The notes beneath the pieces are model-generated. The model was not told the origin of the DNA. It searched no databases and was given only the letters and a program-made list of their open reading frames with translations. The position numbers and the translations under genes were made by a program. Shown piece after piece: positions 46,200-56,282 of a stretch of 64,000 nucleotides of DNA (position 1 is its first letter; every line of letters starts with the position of its first letter). The DNA is from Saccopteryx bilineata (Eukaryota; Chordata; Mammalia; Chiroptera; Emballonuridae): NCBI RefSeq assembly GCF_036850765.1, contig NC_089491.1, forward strand, positions 189,765,520 to 189,829,519. Reading direction: 5' to 3'.

Positions 46200-46384
46200 T
46201 TTATTATTTTTTATTTTTTAAGTCTTTATTCATTTTTTTAGAGAAGAAAGAGAAAGAGAGAGAAGGGGAGGAGCAGGAAGCATCAACTCCCATATGTGCC
46301 TTGACCAGGCAAGTGCAGGATTTTGAACTGGCGACCTCAGCATTCCAGGTCGACACTTTATCCACTGCGCCACCACAGTTCAGG
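46200..46384 (-). mobile_element. SINE type A, inverted
   Basis: Tail side TTTATTCATTTTTTTAGAGA, then CATATGTGCCTTGACCAGGC, TTTTGAACTGGCGACCTCAG and a head ending CGCCACCACAGTTCAGGC. The imperfect direct repeat CCCATCAGGTGTTTTT / CCCATCAGGTATTTTT flanks it. Confidence 0.87.
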
Positions 46385-46822
46385 CCCATCAGGTATTTTT
46401 TAAATTAACAATTAAAATTTAATAATTTAATAATACTCATTGAGCAGTGCTATGTATGGTGGCCTCTGAAATGAAGATGGGACACCATAGCGCTGATATT
46501 TGGGGTAATGGAAGAAAATCATGTCCATAGAAATCTTGTTGCCCAGAGTAGGGCGGTTCGGTGGACTGTGTCCACCCTGGGGCTCCAGAGCCCCAGCCAC
46601 CTGGCAGCTCCCTGCACTGGCGGCCAGAATGTCCACTCATGCAGAAGGAGCCCACCACATACACACACTTTCTCTCTGCTACACATACTGGAAGGTCTGA
46701 TATATCCCAACAAACACTATTATATTTCCGTTGGCAGAGGAGAAACTAGCCATGTGTGTCCTCATCACAACCGGGTAGAAGTGAAAGACAGAGTCAGCCC
46801 TTTTAAAGACAAGAACTTTTGA

Positions 46823-47191
46823 CCCTGGCCAGTTGGCTCAGCTGTATAGAGTTGGTCTGGTGTGTGGAAGTCCCTGGTTCAATTCCTGGCCAGGGCACAC
46901 AAGAGAAGCACCCATCTGCTTCTCCACCCTTCCCCCCTTTCTTTCCTTTCTATCTCTCTCTTCCTCATCCACAGCCAAGGCTCCCTTGGAGCAAAGTTGG
47001 CCCGGGTGCTGAGGATGGTTCCATGGCCTCCCCCCTCAGGTGCTAGAATGGCTCTGGTTGCAAAGGAGCAACACCCCAGACAGGCAGAACATCGACCCCT
47101 AGTGGGCTTGCTGGGCGCATCTGGGAGTCTGTCTGTCTGACTTCCCTCCACCCCCACCCAGCTTCTCACTATGGGGGGGGGGGGGGGGAGA
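46823..47191 (+). mobile_element. SINE type B with G-run tail
   Basis: Starts CCCTGGCCAGTTGGCTCAGC, B box GGTTCAATTCCTGGCCAGGG, body with CCCTTGGAGCAAAGTTGGCC, ends in a run of about 17 G instead of an A tail. The 14-base repeat AGACAAGAACTTTT flanks it at about 46807 and 47192, so it is complete. Confidence 0.87.
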
Positions 47192-47849
47192 AGACAAGAA
47201 CTTTTATTAGTTGACCAACCGGTTTGGGTTAGCAGCAGCAAAAGCAGCCAGAAAACCTTCTTTTCCCTAAAAAGCGGTGTGGCCACACCCTTGGTTGGGG
47301 TTGAATTTAACAGAAAGAAGCCACTCTGGCAGCACCGAATTTTAAATAAGGAAACTTACGCCCTTTTCCTATTTTACAGGTCTTTCCTGTTAGTGGTAAA
47401 GATGAGGATGTAGGTTGGGGTACTGTGAGCTGAGACCTGTGGCCACCAGCGCCTCTGTAGACCGGGTCTGTGCCAGACGGCCTCTCTGGGTGTAGGAAGG
47501 CCAGGTGCACACTACAAAGGGAACTCAATGACTCAGTTTCTGTGCTCTAGGACCCAGAGGTAATGGTGGAGCCCTTTGGCCTGAGGCTAGACGCCAGTCT
47601 TTCTCCGGTCAGGGTAACTTGGGGGCTTTCCTGACAAATACAGAAACCTGTTGCTTGGCCCAGGGTACAAGTTTCACAGGCTAGGCCTGACACTCAGAAA
47701 AATACATTAGATTCAAGGCGCCCTGTCCAACTCTGGCTGAGTCCAGCTTTTAGATAGATGGGTCCCCAAATGTAGAGTATGGGCTACCTCTGTAAATGTG
47801 CTCACCCTAAAATAGGCAGACCTCCCCAGAGCCAAGATTCCCCGCGGTG

Positions 47850-48650
47850 TTTTTCAGAGCGAGTTTAGATGTGATCCGCGGCTCTCAGGCCGGACCTACT
47901 TTTCTCCAATTTCACAATTACATTTCAACGGTTCAAAGCTTGTTGGGGAAATTGTTTATTTCTGCAGGAGGGTGTACGCGTGGGGAAGACGCTGGACCCG
48001 TCCCTTCAAAGGAGCTGAGGGTGTAGGGGAGGAAGAGCTGGCTGCACCGTGCCTCTTTCAAAGATGCCAGAGCGTTCGCAGCGGCGAGGGCGAACGCGAG
48101 ACTGGGCGCCAGGCTGGGGAGGGCCCCGACCGAAGCCAGCTGTGTGTCTCCTGCTGTCTTTTCTGCTAAGAGCGGAGGCGGAGGCCGTTTCTCGCGCAGA
48201 CAGGTCGCCTGTAGCTGACCAAGTCCGGAAGGGCGGTTTTCTCTGGCCAGTTTGGATCAGTGACCCGCCCTGTGCTTTTGCCGGCTTTGGCCTGGTGGAG
48301 ACTTTTTTTCTCGGTTCCGGGCTCGGGTGCGCAGGATGCGGGAGACAAACCCAACCGCAGCCGCGGACGTTGACCCGGATCTGCGCCACCAGATGCGGCG
48401 GTTTGGGTGACGAGAGCGCTCCCAGAGAGTATCTGGGGCACTGGAGTGGTTGGCGCAGTGGCCAGGGGGAATAATACTACTTGACTTACCAATTCGTTAC
48501 AGACACGACGGGAACGCTGAGAGTCCGGGGAGCTGATTCAATTTCTGGAACCCTCAATCCCTTCACGCACACGCCCTTCTGAAGAGAGGTTTCTTCACCG
48601 ATTTCAGGTCCTCTTAAAATGTGCAAGCCCAGCACGCGCGTTCTCTGAGT
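47850..48650. other. Orphan CpG island between URAD and CDX2
   Basis: A GC-rich block with many CpG (for example GCGTTCGCAGCGGCGAGGGC at 48071, CCGCAGCCGCGGACGTTGAC at 48354). No conserved coding frame was recognised in it. It lies about 6.5 kb upstream of the CDX2 start and could be a distal CDX2 element or the promoter of a non-coding transcript. Confidence 0.6.
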
Positions 48651-49298
48651 GAAGGAACTCGACAGACCCCTCTAGGAATTAATGGGCCCAACCGAACGTG
48701 GCTTTCACTTGCATAACCTGGAACCGAATGGGGGCTCCTCTTATTTCCCCAGTGAGGGAGGCTTTTTGATTTGTCCAAACGCTGTCCACGGACACTTCTG
48801 TAGGAAGAAGGGAAATGGAGGAAGACAACGCAATTTCTGCATAACCATCACTCGTTTCACATTGGACACATTTTCAGAGAACAGCCACAGGACGTCTGGT
48901 TTGATGAAAAAATAAAGAGCTCATTTCAAAAAGTACAGACTGTGGGATGAAAGTAGATGGACATCTTCTTTGGCAACTGAAGAAAAATGTGGGATAAAAT
49001 TTGTGGAAAATTCACCATCTAATAAACAACAGTTAGCAGGTGCCTGCGAAAGGGAGAATTAAATAGGACGGAAAAGTCCAAATTGCCCCAAGAGCAGGAA
49101 CTGACTGTTCCGATATAGTTCGGGGTGGGGTGGGAGTGGGGTTCTGGGAGTCTTGTTGGTTTCCTGTGGGGGAGACAGTGTTTCCAGGGTGGCACCAGCA
49201 GCCTGAGTTATAATTAATACGTGTGCAGAATTACAAATACTGCACCATGGCGACAATTTTCACCCTCTCCCATTTCATAGCACACATAAGTTAACAAC

Positions 49299-49520
49299 AT
49301 TCTGGGGCACACCAAAAAATATATTTTTTGCCCATTTGACAAAAAATTAGGTATAATTTTTATTCATTCACACCAGATGGCTATTGTTGTGCTGGCTGTT
49401 GTCACTTTTTAAATTTGACAATCTAAGAGAAAAGGAGTCAGCGTTTCTGACGGAACAGTCAGGTATTGCATCTTTTAATGGTTCTTGCAGCACACCAATT
49501 GAAAACTGCTGTACTGTAGC
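49299..49520 (-). mobile_element. hAT-like non-autonomous DNA element fragment
   Basis: On the minus strand it starts CAGCAGTTTTCAATTGGTGT and ends near TGGTGTGCCCCAGAATG, with TGCAATACCTGACTGTTCCG and 'CAGCACAACAATAGCCATCT' inside. I recognise this phrase set from a dispersed repeat of bats and carnivores; placement in hAT is by the CAG-start style only. Confidence 0.4.
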
Positions 49521-49529
49521 AGCAATTTA

Positions 49530-49620
49530 GTTTTAGTGACTGGAATAGCTAGCTGTGCGATCTTGGGACACTTAGCCTCTCTGTGCCTCAAATTTCTCCT
49601 TTGTAAAATAGAAGGGCTAC
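49530..49620 (+). repeat. MIR fragment
   Basis: GCTAGCTGTGCGATCTTGGG followed by ACACTTAGCCTCTCTGTGCC and TCCTTTGTAAAATAGAAGGG is the central MIR region. Confidence 0.65.
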
Positions 49621-52600
49621 ACAGACACTACGTCCCTTGTTGCCTCTCCAGGGAGAGTAGTAGCTTTTCCAAAGGACCCAGTGACTCAAGGAGAGCTTAA
49701 CCTTTACTTGAACTCCTTTCTACAGTTTCATAAAGCCTACTGTGTAGGGCTTCCTAGGAACACATTTTCGTATGATAAACAAAGGTCGCTTTAAAAACAA
49801 GGCACTGGTGAGCGAACAAATGGTAACTGAAAGCAATGTGATAACCTAACCTCTAGCTGGTGTTGGCCTAAGAGGCTGGTTCTCCAGGCATGAAGGGTTT
49901 TCTTCTAGGGTGAAACTCCAAGTTCCTCCCTCTCTGGGCTTTAACTCATTTTCTTTGTCCATCCATCATGCACAGTTAGAATGTGTTATACAACATGCAC
50001 ACCGTGTCCACAGATTGATTTTAGCAAAGGGAGAAAATGGGCGACCCCACTATTCACTTAAATAACTTTCACCCAATGACCAAAACCAGGTTTCTGCCCC
50101 TATATTTCAGCCCCTCTCCTGAAGCTCTTTGTTTTCCTAGCTCTACTGGTTTTGAGAGTCTATCTTGAGTAGAAGAGCAGGGGAAAAGGTATTGCTTGTC
50201 TTGGCTCAGAACACTTGGGGGTGCCTCCAGGAGAGGTGTGGGGCAGCTGTTTCCCCCACTGTTCAGCACCCTGGTCCCTGAGCCTACCAATGACCTTCCA
50301 CAAACTCAGGAGCTTTCCCTCAAGTAGAAGGGCCAGACACTCAGCTTGACACCACTGGGCAAGGACAGATCTGCTCCTGAACAGCTTTGGACAGCTATGG
50401 ACCTTCCCTGCTTCTCAGGATGAATACATTAGGCTCCATGTGATCTGATAGGGCTGAGTGGATGGTGGACTCTGAGGAAGCCCCACAGAGAGGACACTGT
50501 GATCCATTTCCTTCCCAGCAAGGTTAGCTGAGTGGGCTGTGGCAGGCCAGGGTGGGGTTGCTGGGATCAAACCAACCATTATTGAGCCTGTGTGTGTGTG
50601 TGTGTGTGTGTGTAGCAGTGCATATTGAATACAATGGCTGAGGAACTCCCTAAACTCCAGTGAAGTAGAGATTGAGTCGTTTTTCCAACAGCAATGTAGA
50701 TATCAAACTGAACAGTTTTATCAGACATTTTCTTCCTCTTACTCTTCCTTAATTATCCTGGGAACTCAGGTCAATGCAGGGTGAGGGTTTCCTGTGCAAG
50801 GGTGGAGACGGTGTTAGCAAAGGTGCATTATTTGGATAATTTCCTTGACCTTAAAAGGGATTTAGAAAGTAGACCTTGCATGCGAAGGTGGTTAGAGATG
50901 GCCTGCCCTATCTGGGTTACAAGGGTCACAGGCTACCGGTTTCCAGGAGCCACAAATATGGGGGAAAGCAGGGTCCCCCAAGGTGGAACAAACACTGGGG
51001 ACCTTTGAGCAGGGAGGGATCCCTGTCAATGATCTGTGGATTCAAGGAGTGTCTCATCTGCCAAGAGAAGCAGCCCGCCCCTTCCGGTGCCTCCTGCTTC
51101 CCATCCCCCTCTGCGCCCCTGCCCTTGCCACTGGGCCGGATCCTGGAAGCCCGGACACTCTTGGAGGAATGTGGAATGGCCTCTATGTCGTCAGTAACAA
51201 AGAGCAGTCCCTTTGATAACTGAGTCGTGGCTGCCTATGTAGTCTTCCTGACAGTTTATTTACCTGGGTCCCTCTTCTCACCCTTATTTCCATCTAAAAG
51301 CCTGCTCTAGCTCTGGCTCCATGGGGCCACCACAGCTTCAGCCCCAGCCCAAGTCCAGTGTCAAGTTTCCTAAACAAGTTGGCCTCTTTCAGAACAATTT
51401 GCTGAAGTCGTCTTTAGTGGAGCAGCCAGTTAGAGACCAAAGGTGCTGGCTGGAAGGAAGCCTTGAGCAGCAAGATTGGGGATGAGTTTGTGAGGCACTT
51501 CTCAGCTCAGGCCAAAAGGCTCAGTGAAAGCTTCCAAGCACCTTAGGCTGAGGACTGAGAAAGTGCTGCTTGGGGCTCTAATGCAGATGGTACCTGTATA
51601 TACTCCCAGGGTCACACACCTGCACCCACAGGCTGGAGGAGCGCCCCATCCACAGCAGGCCTTGGAAAAGGCACTGAACATGACCTGCCAGCAGCTAAAC
51701 CATCAGGATAAAAAGATACCCAGGCCCTCTTCCCATCAGATACCTCCAGCTCTCTCTCTGATGGCTTCCATCACACTGCCACTACAGGTGCCCAAATGTG
51801 AGGTAGTGTGAAGGGACACTTCCACTTCCAAGAGCTTGTCCCAGGACATTATTATTGGCTTCCTTTCCCTTCACCCAACAGCCTAGGCCCAGGCTCATGG
51901 GTTGGTAAGGCCATGCTGCTGGACAAGCTTCTTTTGCCAGGAAGGAAATCAATTGGTTTCACAATGATTTCTTTCCTCCAGCCTTCACACCCCAAGTGAG
52001 CCTCAGGTTTCCCTGCAGTCCAGCCAGTTCTGGGGACTGGCCTGACCCCTGGGGCCAGAGCAATCCTGGCTACCTCAAACATTTGGGTAGGCAGGCCAGA
52101 ATCCTTTCTCTGGGGCAGAGCACAGAGACACAGCTGGAAAACCGGGACAATTAGCCAGTGGCCAGCGGCTGGGCCATAAAAATGCAGGAAGTGGCTACTG
52201 CAGGGCGGAGAGGATGGCTGTCCCCAATAAAGTGATTGTTACAAAGAATGCTCACATTCCAAAGACACAGGCTCAAGCTTGGGCCTCAGCTGGCTTCCAG
52301 AGCTTGAGACCTTGGAGGGAGATGTGGGGATAGAAGGAGGGACTGTGTCTCCAGGAAGAGGAGGGCGATGTTTACTAGATCAAAAGTCCACACTGCCCAT
52401 CACTTAACCTCTCCCATTTCGGCTCCTTCAGGCCAGCAGACACCTCTTTCACATGCACACCCTGTTTAATGATTTGGGCTTTGTAATGAGGCTTGCAGTT
52501 TTTATTTTTTATTATTTTTTGCAATGAGGCTTGCATTTTTTTTTTCTAGAGAGATCCAATGACACTCAGCTATCCGGGCCAGAATCAGGGGCTCCACATG

Positions 52601-53153
52601 GATGATGTCCTTTGGTCTCTTGCCTCTTGAGTGCTCAGTTTGCTCTCCTCATCCACCATCAGTTTTAAATACCCTTCTCAGGAAAACCAAAGGATGGGAG
52701 AAAGCAGGAGATCCCAAAGCCCTGAACCCGCTAGGGTCTGGCGTCTCTACACTATGCAGCTTGGTGGGTGTCATGTGTAAAATGAAGAACATGACATCAC
52801 CTTGGTTCCAGGTCTAGAAAGAGGTGAGGACCAGGGGAGATGAAATTCACTGGAAAGGGATTCAGAGATGACAGGATGAAGTGATAAATACCAGAGAAGC
52901 CTTGACAATGAGGACCGAGTGCAGCTCTGGAGGAGAGCAGCAGAGCCCTGCCGTCCCGGAGCGGAAGAAAGCCGCCGGCCAGTCTGCCCAGCGCGGGCCC
53001 TGCCCTGCGCACCCGACTCCGGCGCTGCCATCTGGGTCAGCAGGAGGCAGGCGACAGCCTCCAGCCCGCTCCTTGTGGTCTCTAAACGGAGAGGTGCACG
53101 TGCAGAAGCCAAATCTCCGTGGACTGCGCGCCCGTCCCGTCCGTCGGCGCAGA

Positions 53154-53540
53154 TCCCCAGAGACCCCCAATCAGTCCCGGCGTCGGCGCAGATCCCCAGA
53201 GACCCCAGTCAGTCCCCGCGTCGTAGGGCTCCCCAGAGACCCCCAGTCAGTCCCCGCGTCGTAGGGCTCCCCAGAGACCCCAGTCAGTCCCGGCGTCGTA
53301 GGGCTCCCCAGAGACCCCCAGTCAGTCCCCGCGTCGTAGGGCTCCCCAGAGACCCCAGTCAGTCCCGGCGTCGTAGGGCTCCCCAGAGACCCCCAGTCAG
53401 TCCCCGCGTCGTAGGGCTCCCCAGAGACCCCCAGTCAGTCCCCGCGTCGTAGGGCTCCCCAGAGACCCCCAGTCAGTCCCCGCGTCGTAGGGCTCCCCAG
53501 AGACCCCCAGTCAGTCCCCGCGTCGTAGGGCTCCCCAGCT
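53154..53540 (+). repeat. Minisatellite, about ten 37/38-bp units, CpG-rich
   Basis: The unit starts CCCCAGAGACCCCCAGTCAG and continues TCCCCGCGTCGTAGGGCT. About ten copies run head to tail. The first unit is variant (CAATCAG, GTCGGCGCAGAT). Units differ by four or five C after GAGA and by CCGCG or CGGCG. Units 3 to 7 alternate the two forms, and the last four are identical. Each unit holds three CpG. It ends at CCCCAGCTGCCACG, 1.4 kb before the CDX2 start codon. Confidence 0.95.
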
Positions 53541-53796
53541 GCCACGTCCAGCCCCTGGGTCCTTGGACACAGTGCTTCACGAAACAAGGAAGATCTTTTC
53601 TCAACCGTCACCCACTCGGAGATTTTCTGAAACAATCATTAGTAATGAGCTGGGGTTCCCTTACCCTCTCCTAGAGATGAAAAACAATTTTCTTCTAAGA
53701 ATGTTTTACTTTGTAAAGGAGAAAGTGTTTTTAGAACCTACATACACATTAGCAGACCATTCTAGGCTCTTTTTTCCTTAATTTTCAATCACTTAT

Positions 53797-53961
53797 TATT
53801 TTAAAAAAATTAGAGAGAGAGAGGAAAGGAGAGAGAGGAAGAGATATCACTTTATTGTCCCACTTATTTATGAATTCATCGGTTGATTTTTGTACGTGTC
53901 CTGACTGGAAATTGAACCCGAACGGCCATGACACTGACCGTCTGAACGACTCAGCCAGGGC
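53797..53961 (-). mobile_element. SINE type D, inverted
   Basis: TTAAAAAAATTAGAGAGAGA at the tail side, CATCGGTTGATTTTTGTACG, B-box complement GAAATTGAACCCGAACGG and an end ACTCAGCCAGGG. It is similar in layout to 13956-14156. Confidence 0.7.
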
Positions 53962-54553
53962 TCTCGTAGCCTGATTTCTAACTTGGTTTGCAGTTAAGAC
54001 TTTTAAGTGTAATTAAAAAAAATTTTATTGCTTTAACTTAAATCTCAAATGTTAGATGAACTTGAAGATGCAGTCTGTAAGCTATCATAATTTATCTTGT
54101 GCGAAGAGCGAGTGATTTCTTTGGGGGAAAGAAAATAAATGATTAGCGATGACAGTTGTTTGGGGCAGGCAGGCGTTCTGGCGAGGGGTGCAGGGCAGAA
54201 GGGAAGTTACCCATCTTTTCTGGCTGGGCTCTTCATCTCCTGGGTGGGTTACAAACGTTGTCATCAAAGCAATGGCTTCTCCTTTCTTTTCTCTTGGAAT
54301 AGAAGGAACTTCTTGACCACTGCTCTCCTTCTGCAAATGCATAAACACAACTAACTCTTTACTCCCCAAGTAGTTCAGATTCTCACCAAGATAGCTCCTT
54401 TCCCCTCTCGTTTGCAACTTTCTTGATTTCATTCTGTGAACCTGTGATTGGAGGTTAAAGTGCACCAGGCTGGAAGGAGGAAGCTCTTAACAAAAAGGTT
54501 TAAATATTTAGCTGCGTTCGAGTCGCTGCCTTCTCTCGAGCTAACCCTCCCCT

Positions 54554-54574
54554 TTTATCTTTTAAAATGCAAAT
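54554..54574 (+). promoter_or_regulatory. CDX2: CDX2 proximal promoter: TTTAT and octamer ATGCAAAT
   Basis: TTTAT (54554-54558), the core of a CDX-type site, is followed by a perfect octamer ATGCAAAT at 54567-54574, the binding sequence of POU factors. I recall that an octamer of this kind in the Cdx2 promoter is acted on by Oct-1/Brn-4 in gut and islet cells. The position, about 410 bases before the ATG, fits a proximal promoter. Confidence 0.55.
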
Positions 54575-54628
54575 CCTGTTTCGGGGGGCAGTGTGCAGGG
54601 TGTGCGCTGAGCCTCGACGTCTCCCGTC

Positions 54629-54683
54629 ATTGGTGTCCGTGTCATTACTAGGAGAGTCCTGTAAACACTCGTTAATCACGTCA
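54629..54683 (+). promoter_or_regulatory. CDX2: CDX2 promoter motif cluster: CCAAT, forkhead, HNF1-half, CRE-like
   Basis: ATTGG (inverse CCAAT, 54629-54633), TGTAAACA (forkhead, 54660-54667), GTTAATCAC (HNF1-half-like, 54671-54679) and TCACGTCA (CRE-like, 54676-54683) lie within 55 bases. These are gut-endoderm-type motifs just upstream of the GC-rich leader. The transcription start itself cannot be fixed from sequence. Confidence 0.45.
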
Positions 54684-54953
54684 GGCCGCCGGCCCGGGGC
54701 TCCGCGCGCCAACCCGCGGCGGGTCTTCCCCGCCTCTGCAGCCTAGTGGGAAGGAGGTGGGAGGAAAGGAGGAAGAAAGGGAGGAGGGAGGGAGGAGACA
54801 GGCCAGTAGGAGGGACCGCCTTAGAGGCAGAAGCGCCGCGAGGAGCCAGCGGAGCACCGCGGGCCGGGGTGCAGCCACCCGCGGCTCCTCACGTCCCCTC
54901 GCCTTCTCCCTTTGGCGCCCCGCGGCCACCCCCAGCGTGCGTCCCCGGGCAGC

Positions 54954-54995
54954 ATGGTGAAGTTGGCTGTCGTGCCCTCGCCACCATGTACGTAA
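54954..54995 (+). CDS. Upstream ORF overlapping the CDX2 start codon
   Basis: ATG at 54954 opens a 13-codon frame, [13 protein letters not shown], with a TAA at 54993-54995. It overlaps the CDX2 ATG (54986) by ten bases in another frame. The ATG sits in AGCATGG (G at +4), a moderate Kozak context; the CDX2 ATG has the strong GCCACC context. Such an overlapping uORF would lower initiation at CDX2. I remember a similar 13-codon uORF in human CDX2. Confidence 0.5.
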   Translation: MVKLAVVPSPPCT

Positions 54996-55532
54996 GCTAC
55001 CTCCTGGACAAGGACGTGAGCATGTACCCCAGCTCCGTGCGCCACTCCGGCGGCCTCAACCTGGCCCCGCAGAATTTCGTCAGTCCCCCGCAGTACCCGG
55101 ACTACGGCGGCTATCATGTGGCGGCCGCGGCCGCGGCGGCCGCGAACTTGGACAATGCGCAGTCCCCGGGACCCTCCTGGCCCGCAGCCTACGGCGCCCC
55201 GCTCCGGGAGGACTGGAACGGTTACGCTCCTGCGGGCGCCGCGGTAGCCACCAACGCGGTGGCACACGGCCTCAACGGGGGCTCGCCGGCCGCCGCCATG
55301 GGCTACAGCAGCCCCGCCGACTATCACCCGCACCACCACCCGCATCACCATCCTCACCACCCGCCTGCAGCGCCTTCCTGTGCATCGGGATTGCTGCAGA
55401 CTCTCAACCCCGGCCCTCCTGGGCCCGCCGCCACCGCCGCCGCCGCCTCTGAGCAGCTGTCCCCCGGCGGCCAGCGGCGGAACCTGTGCGAGTGGATGCG
55501 GAAGCCCGCGCAGCCGTCCCTCGGAAGCCAAG
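54986..55532 (+). CDS. CDX2: CDX2 exon 1, transactivation domain and hexapeptide
   Basis: CDX2 is the caudal-type homeobox factor of trophectoderm and intestinal epithelium. Exon 1 starts [20 protein letters not shown] in a strong GCCACC context and encodes 182 complete codons. Visible are an alanine tract AAAAAAAA at about residues 46-53, [14 protein letters not shown], a His-rich repeat [17 protein letters not shown] at about residues 113-130 and the PBX-interaction-type hexapeptide region [11 protein letters not shown] at the end. The frame upstream of the ATG is open for some 80 codons but has no in-frame ATG. The donor is GTAAGC. Confidence 0.98.
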
Positions 55533-56251
55533 GTAAGCGACGGCGCGCCCCGCGGGAGGGCGCCCTGGGAGGCGTGGACCTGGCGCCGGCTGCTGGGAGG
55601 GCCTTGTGGCCCAGGCGCACCCAGGCGTTTGGGGCTGTCGGGGGCTTCGCGACAGGAAGAAGGGCCAGGGAGACAACGTCCTGAAGCGCGGGCACTCGGG
55701 GCTTCTCTCGGTCCGGCGCCTAGGCTGGCGGGGGTCGGGTGAATATTTTGGTCTCACACCCCCGCTCAGTTTAGGGCAGAAGAGAAGTACGGCCGTACCA
55801 AATGGATTGCGTCCTCCGTTCTTGCTGCCTCCGCTCGCTCCCGGCGCGCAGCTTCCAGCTGCCGGGAAGAGAGAGCTTCGAACTCTACCGTCCGGGCTCT
55901 CGACCCTATTTCTTCACACCCTCCTTCCGCATCTGACTACTCGGGAAGAGAGGTGACCTGGGGGTCCAGGAGGGAGGCGCGAGGGTCCAGGACTAACCAT
56001 TCGGGCCAACTCAAGGGGTCGTAGCTAACGCAAGTTCGGAGAACGGACAGGGGTGCTGTATCTGGAAAGGAGGCGTTGGCCCCAGGAACTAAGGTGAAGG
56101 AGGTGCGCCCTGGTCTTTGAACTTTTGATCTGTGAAGGGGTTATTTCAGTCTGAAGCTGGAGGGCAAGAAACCCCAAGACGGAGGAAACCTTGGTGCGGA
56201 TTCAACCACTGCTGCGGACAGAAATCGGTTGTTCCAAATCAAGAGTCTAGG

Positions 56252-56282
<31 letters not shown>

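Larger units (their letters stand above)
45445..54500. other. URAD-CDX2 intergenic region
   Basis: A gap of 9 kb. It starts with the URAD 3' UTR, in which I find no AATAAA within 300 bases. It contains an alternating CA/CG run (45590-45613), an inverted type A SINE (46200), a type B SINE (46823), an orphan CpG island (47850-48650), a hAT-like piece (49299), a MIR (49530), a GT repeat (50589-50613), a minisatellite (53154) and a type D SINE (53797). The 50000-52900 stretch holds nothing that I recognise and no supported gene. Confidence 0.8.
54600..55900. other. CDX2: CpG island of the CDX2 promoter and exon 1
   Basis: Very dense CpG from the promoter through exon 1 into intron 1, including GCGGCCGCGGCCGCGGCGGC at about 55122. 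Typical of a developmental homeobox gene. Confidence 0.85.

Noticed and set aside
52919..53452. Open frame of 177 codons with repeated QRPPVSPRVVGLPRD units
   Set aside because: It is a translation of the 37/38-bp minisatellite, and frame shifts between units of different length; not a protein gene.
54746..54985. In-frame extension of CDX2 upstream of the ATG
   Set aside because: The frame is open by chance in GC-rich leader. The extension begins with a GTG and has no ATG; the family starts at MYVSYLL.
54821..55531. Minus-strand open frame of 236 codons over CDX2 exon 1
   Set aside because: Antisense shadow of the GC-rich exon; its Gly/Val/Arg runs mirror the poly-Ala and poly-His codons of CDX2.
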